A DNA stretch of 64,000 nucleotides, taken from Bacillota bacterium (lineage in GTDB: Bacteria; Bacillota; Clostridia; Acetivibrionales; Acetivibrionaceae). The position numbers and the translations under genes are program-made. The stretch spans positions 41,608 to 105,607 of the forward strand of contig JAEZUI010000154.1 of the NCBI GenBank assembly GCA_023421115.1. Direction: 5' to 3'. Below the pieces are notes generated by a model. The model saw only the letters and a list, made by a program, of their open reading frames with translations. It did no database searches and was not told where the DNA came from. Shown in pieces: positions 53,279-63,662 of the stretch. How positions within the stretch are numbered: position 1 is the first letter of the stretch; every line of letters begins with the position of its first letter.

Positions 53279-55174
53279 TCAAGTCTGAGCTGGAAATTTA
53301 TCTATTTGTCCTAGAAGATACTTTCTTAAATAAGCAAAATCTATAGAATTTACTAAATTATCGCCATTCATATCTGCTCCCTTCATTTCGCTTTCCATAT
53401 CCTTTTTTATTCCAAGCAAGTATAGTCTCAAATAGGCTAAATCCAAAGAATTTATTTGAATATCACCATTTACATCCCCTATCATTACCTTATGTAATGT
53501 AGGTGTGGGCATATTTGTTAATTCAGGTGTTGCAGTTGGTGTTGGTACAGGTGTTAACGTAATAGATGGCGTCGGTGTTTCTATTGGTTTATTGGAATTA
53601 TTAAGCACAAAAGACATAACATCTCCCACGTCACTTATGTTGGTAATATTTAATCCTGAGGACTGACCATTCCACCACTTAGAGTTTGGAGTTGCCAAAT
53701 CAGTGAAAAAGGTGTACTGTGGACCTCCAAACAAGTCATTCTCATCACCGTAATTTATATTATTTTCTAAATCAAACTTACCATCTGCCTGTTCAACTGA
53801 TACCATATAATGTTTAGCATACGTCATATTCTGCCAGTCATTGCTACCCTTCTCATCAATATGCCATATGATAAGACCTTGGTCGGGTATATTTGACCAA
53901 CGTCCCTTTTTGCTTATATTTTCAATTAAGAAATACTCTGTGGGATTAGGACTTTCATACTTAAATACCTCTAGCGTACCTGCTTTTGTAGTAATTTTCG
54001 TCTGATTTGGTAAATCATTGAGTTTAGTTACTTTACCCCAACCACACCAAATGCTTCTAAGGTATGGATCAGGTGGAACTGGGTTTCCTCCTCCGGTATA
54101 AGACATAACAGAATAATATCCTACCCCTTTAGAATCAACGTCATAGTCATATAAGTCGGGCCATCCAAAGAGCATATGTCCATTTTCATGAACAAAAGTT
54201 GAAATACCTAGCTTATCTTCTAGAGCTGACAAATGATATTTTGTGATTTTTATATTATCGGCATAGAAGTTTTTATCAAAGTGTCCGTAATGTGGCCACA
54301 AACCTTTGCCCCAACCCGAGTCCGGACTTCCTGCATATAAAACATTAAGTGCCAAAACTGTATTACTACTATTAGTTGTAATAGTAGTAAAATCGAATCC
54401 CTTTTGATCTAAATCCTCTAAAGCTTCATGAATTAACTCTGTTGCCCGAACACCTATTTCAACAGTGGGATCTTCATAATAAGATTTAGGATTTTTTGCA
54501 ACATAGAAATTAATAACATGATTATTATAAACTATAGCCCCACCGGATACATCATAAAAATAATCTCTCACAGAACCGTTATTGCCATAATCGGTATACC
54601 CAACTTTATTAACCATATCATCAACATCCTGCACAGTCATCTTAGTATCCTGATCAGGAAATTTTATTAGAAGGGTAAGACCTAGAATATTTTTGCTTTC
54701 TGATGCCATTTCAAAGTCTGATAAGCCACTGCCATATATTATGTCTGTGGTATTGCTTTGAGATGAACCTTGGGATAAAAGGATTTTTTTTGAGTTGGCT
54801 GCTTTTTTCTTTATAATATTTATATCAAGTTTTTGACCCTTCTTGAGCCTCTTTTTTGTCTCTAGCTGATGCTTATCACTGGTGCTTTTTGTGTATTTGA
54901 CTCCTGTAGAAACAAAATCATTCTCCTCTTTATTAAACTCAGCAAAACATATCCAATTAGTGTCAGGGTCACGAATCAAAGTATATCCGTCAAGACTCTC
55001 AACCCTCTGATAGAACTCATCCCCAAATACTTTAACCTGCACATAAGAATTGTCAGGCTGCTTAAATAAGAACATTTCTCCATTATTAGGTGCAGCATTT
55101 ACAGCTATTTGAGAGCAAAACACCGCCAACAACGCCCCTAAGATAATCAATAATAACTTATCTTTGCTTTTCAT
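53279..55174 (-). CDS. Secreted M6-family metalloprotease with type I dockerin (cellulosomal)
   Basis: The 631-residue protein has a signal peptide (LLLIILGALLAVFCSQIAVNAA, about 6-27), a propeptide region (about 30-150), and a catalytic domain with the zinc motif HENGHMLFGWPD (HExxH, about residue 330) and YSVMSYTGGGNP. A Pro/Thr linker (TPVPTPTATPELTNMPTP) leads to a C-terminal dockerin with two calcium loops (DVNGDIQINSLD, DMNGDNLVNSID) each followed by a Y-L-R/K-Y-L-L-G helix. The dockerin should attach it to a cohesin scaffold, implying a cellulosome. M6 peptidases (immune inhibitor A-like) degrade secreted proteins. It is divergent from the SigI-RsgI fusion gene 437 bases away. Confidence 0.9.
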   Translation of the reverse strand: MKSKDKLLLIILGALLAVFCSQIAVNAAPNNGEMFLFKQPDNSYVQVKVFGDEFYQRVESLDGYTLIRDPDTNWICFAEFNKEENDFVSTGVKYTKSTSDKHQLETKKRLKKGQKLDINIIKKKAANSKKILLSQGSSQSNTTDIIYGSGLSDFEMASESKNILGLTLLIKFPDQDTKMTVQDVDDMVNKVGYTDYGNNGSVRDYFYDVSGGAIVYNNHVINFYVAKNPKSYYEDPTVEIGVRATELIHEALEDLDQKGFDFTTITTNSSNTVLALNVLYAGSPDSGWGKGLWPHYGHFDKNFYADNIKITKYHLSALEDKLGISTFVHENGHMLFGWPDLYDYDVDSKGVGYYSVMSYTGGGNPVPPDPYLRSIWCGWGKVTKLNDLPNQTKITTKAGTLEVFKYESPNPTEYFLIENISKKGRWSNIPDQGLIIWHIDEKGSNDWQNMTYAKHYMVSVEQADGKFDLENNINYGDENDLFGGPQYTFFTDLATPNSKWWNGQSSGLNITNISDVGDVMSFVLNNSNKPIETPTPSITLTPVPTPTATPELTNMPTPTLHKVMIGDVNGDIQINSLDLAYLRLYLLGIKKDMESEMKGADMNGDNLVNSIDFAYLRKYLLGQIDKFPAQT

Positions 55175-55610
55175 ATCCTATTCCCCCAAAATAAACCTTC
55201 AAAAAATTTAATTGAATCTTTCCAAAATCACCGAAAATAATATACTTTATTTTTTATTTTTGAGATAAACAAACAGTCGGTACTACATTTTCAAACACTA
55301 TAAATAAAGTATGCAATTTATAATATTTGAGGAGTATTATTCCAACAGGTCAGACTATAGGTTGTTGGTCACACTGAATAAAAAAAGATCTATATCTAAA
55401 TTAAATATCTATAAAATCACCTAAAAAACGTAGCAAGGAAATTTACAACTTTTTCTTTTATTTTATAACAGGAATCTTAATGTGTAAAGTCTTATTATTC
55501 TATGCCATTTTCTTAAAAAACAAAATGTTTTTATTTTTTATGCTAATCTGATATAATTAATAAGGTAGTTTATATGTTAATCTTATTTTAGTTATTAGGG
55601 AGCAGATATC
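55175..55610. other. 436-base divergent intergenic region
   Basis: It separates the protease (minus) and SigI-RsgI fusion (plus) genes and so holds both promoters. A TATAAT at 55552-55557 with a TTTTAT about 17 bases upstream is a weak vegetative promoter candidate for the fusion gene. No SigI-type promoter pair could be assigned by eye. No coding frame seen. Confidence 0.4.
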
Positions 55611-57224
55611 ATGAAAATTCTGGAGTTTTTACGTACAAAGAAATTTACTGTAAACGATGTTTTGGATTTTTTTAAGAGCCGTAAATTTACAACTGAACAA
55701 ATTTTACATTTCTTTGGCAAAAAAACAACTATACAAAATGAGTATTTTGACTCTATTACGAAGATAAAACTGGGTGATCTTATTGTTAAAAAGGATTTTA
55801 TCGCGCGACACAAAAGTTTTATCTTAGAAACGATATCCCATTGTTTAGGACGATCTGCCATTCCAAAAAACAGTCCGGAGTATGACATTGGATTGGACGC
55901 CTTTAGTCATGCTATAGACCTGTTTAATCCAGAAAAAGATAAGGATTTCCTCCTATTCTCTGAACAAATTATTAGAGAATGGGTACTGAGCTATATTAAA
56001 GAAAATAAACCAACCAATGTGTATGGACAAATTGATGAAGAGAAATATTATCTTTATAGTAATTATGAATCCACAAAAGATATTTCACAGTTCAAAAGAA
56101 ATCTGTGGGAATATGGTATAAAACTTAATGAATTACCCAACCTATCTCCCGACGAAAAGCAGAATATTGGCATATGTGTTCGAATTGCAAGACACCTCTC
56201 TACAGATGATGAACTATTTGAAAAAGTTGCTAATAACAAAAATCTTTCTATAGAGGACTTTAATGATGGAATAAAATTAGAAAGAAGACTTTTTAACAGG
56301 CATAAAAAATATATCATTGCTCTTACTCTGATAATAAAAAATAATCTTCGCCTCTTGTGCAGTTATTTGAAAAACGTTAACTTAAGAAATGATTTCAGTC
56401 AAAATTTAGGGGTAGTACTTGAAGTTAAAAAAGATCAGGCAATTTTATTTACTCTTCAGGGTGAATTCTTGACTATTAAGCTCAGCACTATGAGCAAAGT
56501 TGGAGAACAACTTAAGTTTGGAAGCTATAGAGTTCAAAAGAAAAATAGGAAATTAAAATTTATAGTAGCAGCATGGGCATTTACTAGTATATTGGTTTGC
56601 ATTGCTATGTATAACGGCTTCAAGATGATTATGAATAATAATAAACCCACAATTTCCTATACAGTCGAAAAAACCTCTGATCCTGAAAGTACAAGTAGCA
56701 GTATCAGCATTGTTGTTGACGAAACTCCTCAACCTGAAACAACTTCTGCAAGTACACCTAAAAAGAACTCAACCTTGCTTGCAAGTGAACCCTCATCGGA
56801 TGAACTTCCAGCTACCAATCCTGTTCGCACAACAGCAACCTCAAGCCCAACTCCGTCTCAATCAAACGTTACTTCAATGCCTTCTCAAACTAACCTTGTT
56901 ACACCGGCTTCTATTATTTTAACAAATGCTACGGGGAAACCTGGTGAAGCTCGGATAAGTGCTACTCCCCTTAAGGTTAAAGTTGGTGAAAAATATGAAG
57001 TGCATTTTTATATGAAAAGCGGAAATAACGGTACAACATTAATTTTATATCAAAATGAAAAAGAGTATAAAAGATATGATTTAGTAGACAGAACACCTCG
57101 TGATCAAGCAAGAATACTTTCTATAAATGCTACTGCACCTGGTGTTTATAATTACAGATGGGAGCTTATTAATGAATTTGGTGCATCAACCAGTAAAACT
57201 GTAACTGTTACCATATCCGAATAA
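55611..57224 (+). CDS. Single-chain SigI sigma factor-RsgI anti-sigma fusion with extracellular Ig-like domain
   Basis: The 537-residue protein starts at ATG 55611 after gggag. N-terminal 40 residues hold a duplicated 14-residue helix (RTKKFTVNDVLDFF / KSRKFTTEQILHFF). Residues about 45-263 match SigI-type sigma factors (HKSFILETISHCLGRS, IGLDAFSHAIDLFNP, LLFSEQIIREWVLSYIKE, RLFNRHKKYIIALTLIIKNN). About 264-312 is the RsgI N-terminal anti-sigma part (NLGVVLEVKKDQAILFTLQG). A membrane span follows (about 318-341), then a Ser/Thr/Pro linker and an Ig-like domain (about 441-537) like those in chitinases. In RsgI the sigma factor is a separate protein. The DINPS-type autocleavage region expected after the span is not visible. 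Function inferred. Confidence 0.8.
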   Translation: MKILEFLRTKKFTVNDVLDFFKSRKFTTEQILHFFGKKTTIQNEYFDSITKIKLGDLIVKKDFIARHKSFILETISHCLGRSAIPKNSPEYDIGLDAFSHAIDLFNPEKDKDFLLFSEQIIREWVLSYIKENKPTNVYGQIDEEKYYLYSNYESTKDISQFKRNLWEYGIKLNELPNLSPDEKQNIGICVRIARHLSTDDELFEKVANNKNLSIEDFNDGIKLERRLFNRHKKYIIALTLIIKNNLRLLCSYLKNVNLRNDFSQNLGVVLEVKKDQAILFTLQGEFLTIKLSTMSKVGEQLKFGSYRVQKKNRKLKFIVAAWAFTSILVCIAMYNGFKMIMNNNKPTISYTVEKTSDPESTSSSISIVVDETPQPETTSASTPKKNSTLLASEPSSDELPATNPVRTTATSSPTPSQSNVTSMPSQTNLVTPASIILTNATGKPGEARISATPLKVKVGEKYEVHFYMKSGNNGTTLILYQNEKEYKRYDLVDRTPRDQARILSINATAPGVYNYRWELINEFGASTSKTVTVTISE

Positions 57225-57274
57225 TGTAAACAACTGAAGCTAGAATCATTATGAACTCTACTTTATAAACACAA

Positions 57275-58237
57275 TCAAAGCACTTTTGCAGCAAAATCAC
57301 TTATGTCTTTAGCCAGTTTGGGCACTCTTAAAACATTCAAGTGTCCCGAATGATACGCATATGTGCTGCTTATGCCTGTTCTGCTAATAAATTTCTTATA
57401 CTTTTTCTCGTTAATCACCTGATCATAGCTTGAATAAACAATTGCTATCTTATCACTCTTAAAACTACCATCTATAAAATTACTTGGATCCATTTCAACA
57501 AAAAACTTTTTACACTTATCCACATCATAGCCCGAATTTATCAGATCCTTACCTATTGTAACAAACAGCGGTGAATCCCACAGAACTTCACAAAAATCTG
57601 TTACTGGATTAATCAAAAAAGTTGGTATTTCCTGCTTACTCAATATATAGTGCCTCAAAGATACACAACCACCCATACTGAATCCAACTATAACATTTGG
57701 AAATGAGTTTTCATTTCTAATAAATTGTAAAGATGCATCTATGTCTAAAACAGCTTGCTTAAATGCATTCTGAGTTCTAAAAATATCTGCACTCAAAAAA
57801 TATTCTCCGCTAAACAAGCTTGTCTTTGGTTTCCTGTTAAAGTGATAAGGCATTGTCATAAAGTAAACATTTATATTAAAATCATTGAGTAGTTTGAACA
57901 AATATTCATAATTCAACATACTGTCATCAAATAGCCCATGCACAAATAAAACATTACGTTCTGCATTCATTGCAGGATAATTATAAAGATACACTGTATT
58001 ATTCTCACTATAATGTGCAGTACTTTCAAAAGATGGTATCTCAATACGTCTATGGGTACTGTTGTCCCTATAATAGTTCACTTTAGCGACATTTAATATA
58101 TTGTTTATGTTTTTAAAAAGACCTTCTACTGGAACAAACATAGAATGTTTTGGAGAATGGTTAACCTTTTTCAACTTTTCTTTTAGCAACTTATCCATTG
58201 CCAGATTGTCTACAAACTTTGAACTCGCTTCATTCAT
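57275..58237 (-). CDS. Alpha/beta hydrolase
   Basis: The 320-residue protein shows an alpha/beta-hydrolase arrangement: oxyanion-loop HGLFDDSMLNYEYL (about residue 118), nucleophile elbow VIVGFSMGGCVSL (Ser about 196), acid region VIYSSYDQVINEK and His in YHSGHLNVLR near the C-terminus. No signal peptide is seen, so it is probably intracellular. The substrate is not deducible. It sits alone between the fusion regulator and the GGDEF/HD-GYP gene. Confidence 0.75.
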   Translation of the reverse strand: MNEASSKFVDNLAMDKLLKEKLKKVNHSPKHSMFVPVEGLFKNINNILNVAKVNYYRDNSTHRRIEIPSFESTAHYSENNTVYLYNYPAMNAERNVLFVHGLFDDSMLNYEYLFKLLNDFNINVYFMTMPYHFNRKPKTSLFSGEYFLSADIFRTQNAFKQAVLDIDASLQFIRNENSFPNVIVGFSMGGCVSLRHYILSKQEIPTFLINPVTDFCEVLWDSPLFVTIGKDLINSGYDVDKCKKFFVEMDPSNFIDGSFKSDKIAIVYSSYDQVINEKKYKKFISRTGISSTYAYHSGHLNVLRVPKLAKDISDFAAKVL

Positions 58238-58353
58238 ACAATTATCCCCTCAAATAAATAATAAATATATTCTCCTAACCTTTATTAGTATAGCTTCTAT
58301 TTATATCTTAATTCAATTATGTATCTTTAGTTATTATTTGTCAATTCTTAATT

Positions 58354-59877
58354 TTAAACTCCAATTTTATAATCATACTTGACAGACATCTTATTACTCA
58401 TAGCATTGACAAATATCTGAACAATTTCAGGATCAAACTGAGAACCTGAACATCTCTTCAACTCCAAAACAGCTTCTTCTATAGTCATACTCCTTCTATA
58501 TGGACGCTCTGAAACCATCGCATCAAAACAATCAACCACACACAATATTCTTGCACCAATACTAATTTCTTCACCTTTTAAACCATCGGGATATCCATTT
58601 CCGTCAAATCTTTCATGGTGATGTATAACATAATCTATAAGGTTACCAGTAGTAGATAACGGCTCTAAAATATGTGCGCTGTGAATGGGATGCTGACTAA
58701 CAAACTTTATTTCGTCCTCCGATAAACAAGCTGTCTTATTAAGTACAGACTTAGGCAATTCTATTTTTCCGATGTCATGTAATAGCCCCGCATGCAAAAG
58801 TGTCTGTATTTCTTTTGTGTCCATTCCCATTTCCTCTCCCACCATCACAGCATAGGAAGACACGCGTTCACAGTGACCAAAAGTATATTTATCTTTAGCA
58901 TTAATAGTGCTCAACAGACCTTTGAACATACCTACCATTTGTTGGTCGGATTTTATATTTTTATGTATAAGCATCATAATGTCCTGATACAGATTAACTT
59001 TGTCTTCACCCATATTTTTCGCCTGATAAAGAGCAGTATTAGCATGGGAAATCAATTCTTCCTTATTAGACGAAATACTAGGATATATGGATACTCCTAT
59101 AGATATGGTTAGCTTCTTTGCCAAGTTTTCATCATAATACTCTTCTTTTAAATTCTCATAGGTATCATGAATATTTTTTGCAAACTGCTCTAAAGAGTTT
59201 ATGTCCCTTTCCTTTGCCAATATAGCAAATTCATCTCCTTCAAACCTGAACAGTGTCTCATTTTCACCTATAACGTTTTTTAGAAGAGCAGCAGTGCTCC
59301 TTAATATTTTATCCCCGCAATTATGTCCGTATAAATCATTGTACATTGTAAAATTATCTACATCTATAAGTATCAAACCTAGAGAATTTGCGGAAGATGA
59401 ATTCTTCAACTCACTTTCAACAGTAATATAAAAATATCTTTTGTTATAAACATCCGTCAACTCGTCAGTAATCGCTAGCCTTTGGGTTTCTTTTCGATAT
59501 TTTTCCTGTCTATAAGAAATAATCCCTACAATTGTAACCCAAAAAACTGTCAAGAGTAAAAAAACAAAGCTTACGGAGTAGTTATAAGAGTCTTTGTACA
59601 TAAATAAATAGTCATGTAATAAAAAAACACTATCCAAAATAAAAACAATAAAATACAGAAGCATTCCTATTATTCCAAAACGAAATGACATATATACAGC
59701 AACAAATCCTTGTATTTGAGAAATCATAGATTTTTGTTCGATAGAGTATTGTTTTTTCACAAAAAAAGCTACGATAAACACTATAATACACAGGAATAAC
59801 TCAGCTATTTTAGTTTTTGATTCAAAGTATTCCTTTTTTAATCCTGCAAAATATTTGTTTGTTGAACTTACCTTCAT
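58354..59877 (-). CDS. Membrane GGDEF/HD-GYP cyclic-di-GMP protein
   Basis: The 507-residue protein has a membrane N-terminus with five or six spans (about residues 20-130), a GGDEF domain whose active motif reads RFEGDEFA (first Gly replaced by Glu), and an HD-GYP domain with LLHDIGKIELP and HHERFDGNGYPDG. The HD-GYP motifs look intact, so degradation of c-di-GMP is likely; the EGDEF variant leaves synthesis uncertain. Start ATG follows aaaggtatgaatac. It has no close gene partner but lies near another c-di-GMP gene (49018-50841), suggesting strong use of this signal. Confidence 0.85.
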   Translation of the reverse strand: MKVSSTNKYFAGLKKEYFESKTKIAELFLCIIVFIVAFFVKKQYSIEQKSMISQIQGFVAVYMSFRFGIIGMLLYFIVFILDSVFLLHDYLFMYKDSYNYSVSFVFLLLTVFWVTIVGIISYRQEKYRKETQRLAITDELTDVYNKRYFYITVESELKNSSSANSLGLILIDVDNFTMYNDLYGHNCGDKILRSTAALLKNVIGENETLFRFEGDEFAILAKERDINSLEQFAKNIHDTYENLKEEYYDENLAKKLTISIGVSIYPSISSNKEELISHANTALYQAKNMGEDKVNLYQDIMMLIHKNIKSDQQMVGMFKGLLSTINAKDKYTFGHCERVSSYAVMVGEEMGMDTKEIQTLLHAGLLHDIGKIELPKSVLNKTACLSEDEIKFVSQHPIHSAHILEPLSTTGNLIDYVIHHHERFDGNGYPDGLKGEEISIGARILCVVDCFDAMVSERPYRRSMTIEEAVLELKRCSGSQFDPEIVQIFVNAMSNKMSVKYDYKIGV

Positions 59878-60000
59878 GTATTCATACCTTTCAGTCGATG
59901 CATAGTATTAACATATTTATTATAAATTATTTTTTATGCAAGTTAAATAATTATTTTTACTCATAATAGAGTGTTATATTAACAATTTTGGTGATATTAA

Positions 60001-60040
60001 AAAAACCCCATACACATTATATTGTGTATGGAGCTTTTTA
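60001..60040 (-). terminator. Intrinsic terminator after ddh
   Basis: Stem ccccatacaca / tgtgtatggag (minus strand reads ctccatacaca / tgtgtatgggg) with a short AT loop, followed on the minus strand by ttttttta. It lies 44 bases after the ddh stop. Confidence 0.85.
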
Positions 60041-60083
60041 TAACAAACAAATCCTAATATTAATTCTAATATAACTTTAAAAA

Positions 60084-61073
60084 TTAAAGTAATTCAGCTC
60101 TAAGCTCGGAACAACTTTTAGGTGAAAGATAAGCCGGTGGAATATCAAATACTGTTTTTGCGCCGAAAACCTTCTCCTTAGAAAGTCTGTAAGCAGCTCT
60201 AGCATATGCAACAAGAATACTTGCAGTAAATTCAGGATTTGAACCTAGTTTTATTGAGTACTCAACAACATGTGATGTTTGACCATTTCTACCGGTCTTG
60301 CCAGTTCTAAACACAAAACCCCCATGAGGTATTCCGCTGTGATCTCTTTCAAGCTCTTCTTGCGAAATAAAATGAACTGTAGTGTCATAATCCGCAAAGT
60401 AATTCGGCATATTCTTAATTTCTGACTCTATCTTTGCTTTATTGGCGTCTTCTTTAGCAACAACAAAACATTCACGAACGTGCTTCTGACGTGTAGTAAG
60501 TTCGGGATCCAAGCCTAATCTAACGGCTTCTACTGCCGAATCTATCGGAATAGTATACTGTTTGCCATCTGCAACCCCATCAACTCTCCTTATGGCATCA
60601 GAGTGTCCTTGACTTACTCCCTTACCCCAGAATGTATAGTCTTTTCCTTCAGGAAGAATACAGTTACCAAACAAACGAAGTAACGAAAACATTCCAGGAT
60701 CCCAACCAACAGATATTATGCCGATTTTGCCTGATTTTTTTGCCGCATCGTTAACCGCTTCAAAATATTGCGGAATTTTTGCATGAGTATCAAAACTATC
60801 TATCGTATTAAAAACTGATACGAACTTCGGTCCTTGTTCCGGTAAATCTGTTGCACTGCCGCCACAAAGTATCATTACATCAATCTCATCTTTATGCTGC
60901 TCGGCAGAATCTATAGAATATACCGGAACGCCCTCAGTAATTATCTTAAGAGAATCCGGCTCTCTCCTTGTAAATACAGCAACAAGCTCCATATCAGGAT
61001 TTTGTGCAATTGCCATTTCAACGCCTTTACCTAAATTTCCGTAACCTACTATACCTATTTTTATTTTGCTCAT
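60084..61073 (-). CDS. ddh: meso-Diaminopimelate dehydrogenase
   Basis: The 329-residue protein has an N-terminal Rossmann nucleotide-binding motif (VGYGNLGKGVEMAI), FTRREPDSLKI and DVMILCGGSATDLPEQGP. The substrate side shows GWDPGMFSLLRLFGN and WGKGVSQGHSDAIRRVDGV. These match NADPH-dependent diaminopimelate dehydrogenases. The enzyme reductively aminates tetrahydrodipicolinate directly to meso-DAP for lysine and cell wall synthesis, bypassing the succinyl/acetyl route. Typical length. It is monocistronic with a strong terminator. Confidence 0.95.
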   Translation of the reverse strand: MSKIKIGIVGYGNLGKGVEMAIAQNPDMELVAVFTRREPDSLKIITEGVPVYSIDSAEQHKDEIDVMILCGGSATDLPEQGPKFVSVFNTIDSFDTHAKIPQYFEAVNDAAKKSGKIGIISVGWDPGMFSLLRLFGNCILPEGKDYTFWGKGVSQGHSDAIRRVDGVADGKQYTIPIDSAVEAVRLGLDPELTTRQKHVRECFVVAKEDANKAKIESEIKNMPNYFADYDTTVHFISQEELERDHSGIPHGGFVFRTGKTGRNGQTSHVVEYSIKLGSNPEFTASILVAYARAAYRLSKEKVFGAKTVFDIPPAYLSPKSCSELRAELL

Positions 61074-61217
61074 CTACTAACACTCTCCCTTTTGCATAAA
61101 ACTGTTAAAAAAAATTGCTTTATAAGTTTATCCTATTATTCCTTTTAATTCAATAAAAAATTTGATACTATAACTATATTTTCAATTCACTTAAAAGCCC
61201 CTTCCTGATTTGCTAAA

Positions 61218-63662
61218 CTATGCATTCAACTCATCCCACTCTTGTTTTGTTATCAGTATTTGCCTTGGTTTACTTCCATCCGAAGCCCCAACCACTCCCC
61301 ACGATTCCATTTGATCTAAAATCCTCGCTGCTCGGGAATACCCGACTTTAAATTTTCTTTGTATCAAAGAGGCAGAAGCTTGCCCCATTTCCAAAACCAT
61401 GTCGATAGCCTGAGGGAGTAATTCATCATCCCCACTAGCATCCGGCTTTGGAGTTTCATTCTGATTATCTATTTTTTGTAATATTTCCTCATCATACTCT
61501 GCACTCTGCAAAGACTTGATGTGCGTTACAATTTTATCTACTTCCTTATCGGAAATAAAGCTTCCTTGAACTCGCAAAGGTTTTGGCTGACCAATAGGAT
61601 AAAACAACATGTCTCCCCGGCCTAAAAGTTTCTCTGCTCCTGCCATATCCAATATTGTTCTCGAGTCAATTTGAGAGGAAACAGCAAAGGAGATCCTCGA
61701 TGGAATATTAGCTTTTATTACACCTGTGATAACATTTACCGATGGTCTCTGTGTCGCAATTACCAAATGCATTCCTGCAGCCCTTGCCATTTGTGCCAAA
61801 CGGCAAATGGAATCCTCCACCTCATTTGGAGCTACCATCATCAAATCTGCAAGCTCATCAATAATTATAACGATATGGGGCAGGGTTTCCCCTTCTCCCC
61901 TCTCTTTCATCAATTCATTATAACCTCTTAAATCTCTGACATTGTTCTCTGCGAAAAGTCTGTAACGGGTTGTCATTTCAATTACTGCCCAGCTAAGGGC
62001 TCCCGCTGCTTTTTTAGGGTCGGTAACCACAGGAATTAGCAAATGCGGAATTCCGTTATAAATGCCTAATTCAACTACTTTAGGATCCACCATAAGGAGA
62101 CGTACTTCCGCTGGTGATGCTTTATATAAAATACTGACAATTAACGTATTGATACAAACGCTCTTGCCGGATCCAGTAGCACCTGCAATTAAAAGATGCG
62201 GCATCTTCGCAATGTCTCCCACCACAACATTTCCTGCTATATCCTTTCCTACCGCAAAAGCCAGCTTTGATGGATAATTCTGAAACGCCTCTGATTCAAC
62301 AACATCCCTAAGAAAAACAGGTACATTTTTCTTATTGGGTATTTCAATTCCAACAGCTGCTTTACCGGGAATGGGCGCTTCTATTCTTACTCCGGTCGCT
62401 GCAAGATTGAGCGCAATATCATCTGCGAGATTTATTATTTTGCTGACCTTAACCCCTGCATTAGGCTGAAGCTCATATCGAGTAACTGTCGGTCCCTTAC
62501 TCACATCTAAAACTTTTGCACCAACTCCAAAACTTGCCAAGGTATCAATCAACTTATAGGAGTTATACTCGATATATTCCTCAAATTCTTCGTCATAGGT
62601 CAATTGTTCATTTTTGCTAAGCAGTTCAACGGGAGGTTCATATTTCTCCATATCAAATGGCATCTTACCGGATTGAACCGGCTTATAATCATTTACTGCT
62701 TTTTTGTCTCCAAGAACTGATGAGATAGTTTTTTCATTTTCAAACCTACCTTTATTATCTTGCTGCACCTGTTTACGGAATACTTCTGTCTTATATTGAT
62801 ATCCAAAAGCAGCTGGGTCCTTTACTTCATAACCAACTTCTTCTACTTCTATTAAACTATCGTTCTCATAATCTGGATTATCAATATACAATTCATCCTT
62901 ATTTTCCATCTCTAAATTTAGCATTTCTTTATTCTTGTTAAACTCCATTTGAATATCAGGTATATTTTCTTCACTAATTCCTACTAAATTCTCGTCTACA
63001 CCTTCTTCAAAATTATCGTATATGCTTGTGTCAATCTCTTTTTTAGATTCCTGAGGTTGAACTTTAGTCTCTTGAATGCTCGATATATCAGCTTCCTCAA
63101 CTACCTTAATTTTTTCTAACTCTACCTTTTGTTCTTCTTCCTTTGGTCTAATGGGGTCAAAAGGTGACCTATAAGGTACAAACTTTTTATTTTCTTCTCT
63201 TACAACACTTTTGCTAGAATCATTTACAGAATTAGGCGGGTTATATGTTTCAGCTTTCTTATTGGTATTATCTAGAGTATTGGAAGAATTCACAACTTTT
63301 CGTTCGGAACTACGTGTTGATATTTCCCAATTATAATTATTTCTGTCCTTTCTTTTTGTTCCTCTAGAATTACTTAATTCAGTTATTACCGAATTGCTAC
63401 TTCTCCCCTTATTACAAACTTCCATTGAACCTTCACTTTTCTTCTTATACTTATGATTTGCTAAAAAATAATATATAAAAGTAAAATATGCTGTTATTTC
63501 CAAAGCAAATAAAAAAATAAATTTCACCCAATTACCCCAAGTCAGATACAACAAAAGTCCTATTAAAATACCTTGAAAAGCAAAAAAGTTTCTATTTATT
63601 CTAAAATTGTTCCTTTTTACCTTTGAACGTCTCTTCATTCGTATATACATACCCTTCTTCAT
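61218..63662 (-). CDS. FtsK/SpoIIIE DNA translocase
   Basis: The 814-residue protein has only two visible membrane spans near the N-terminus (about residues 29-66) where SpoIIIE usually has four, then a long low-complexity charged linker (about 75-345). The motor follows: Walker [17 protein letters not shown], Walker [14 protein letters not shown], the RecA-fold [13 protein letters not shown], and a C-terminal gamma winged-helix ([21 protein letters not shown]). It should pump chromosomal DNA across a division or spore septum. The start could be any of three nearby ATG codons (63662, 63650, 63638). It may be a paralogue of the main SpoIIIE. Confidence 0.9.
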   Translation of the reverse strand: MKKGMYIRMKRRSKVKRNNFRINRNFFAFQGILIGLLLYLTWGNWVKFIFLFALEITAYFTFIYYFLANHKYKKKSEGSMEVCNKGRSSNSVITELSNSRGTKRKDRNNYNWEISTRSSERKVVNSSNTLDNTNKKAETYNPPNSVNDSSKSVVREENKKFVPYRSPFDPIRPKEEEQKVELEKIKVVEEADISSIQETKVQPQESKKEIDTSIYDNFEEGVDENLVGISEENIPDIQMEFNKNKEMLNLEMENKDELYIDNPDYENDSLIEVEEVGYEVKDPAAFGYQYKTEVFRKQVQQDNKGRFENEKTISSVLGDKKAVNDYKPVQSGKMPFDMEKYEPPVELLSKNEQLTYDEEFEEYIEYNSYKLIDTLASFGVGAKVLDVSKGPTVTRYELQPNAGVKVSKIINLADDIALNLAATGVRIEAPIPGKAAVGIEIPNKKNVPVFLRDVVESEAFQNYPSKLAFAVGKDIAGNVVVGDIAKMPHLLIAGATGSGKSVCINTLIVSILYKASPAEVRLLMVDPKVVELGIYNGIPHLLIPVVTDPKKAAGALSWAVIEMTTRYRLFAENNVRDLRGYNELMKERGEGETLPHIVIIIDELADLMMVAPNEVEDSICRLAQMARAAGMHLVIATQRPSVNVITGVIKANIPSRISFAVSSQIDSRTILDMAGAEKLLGRGDMLFYPIGQPKPLRVQGSFISDKEVDKIVTHIKSLQSAEYDEEILQKIDNQNETPKPDASGDDELLPQAIDMVLEMGQASASLIQRKFKVGYSRAARILDQMESWGVVGASDGSKPRQILITKQEWDELNA

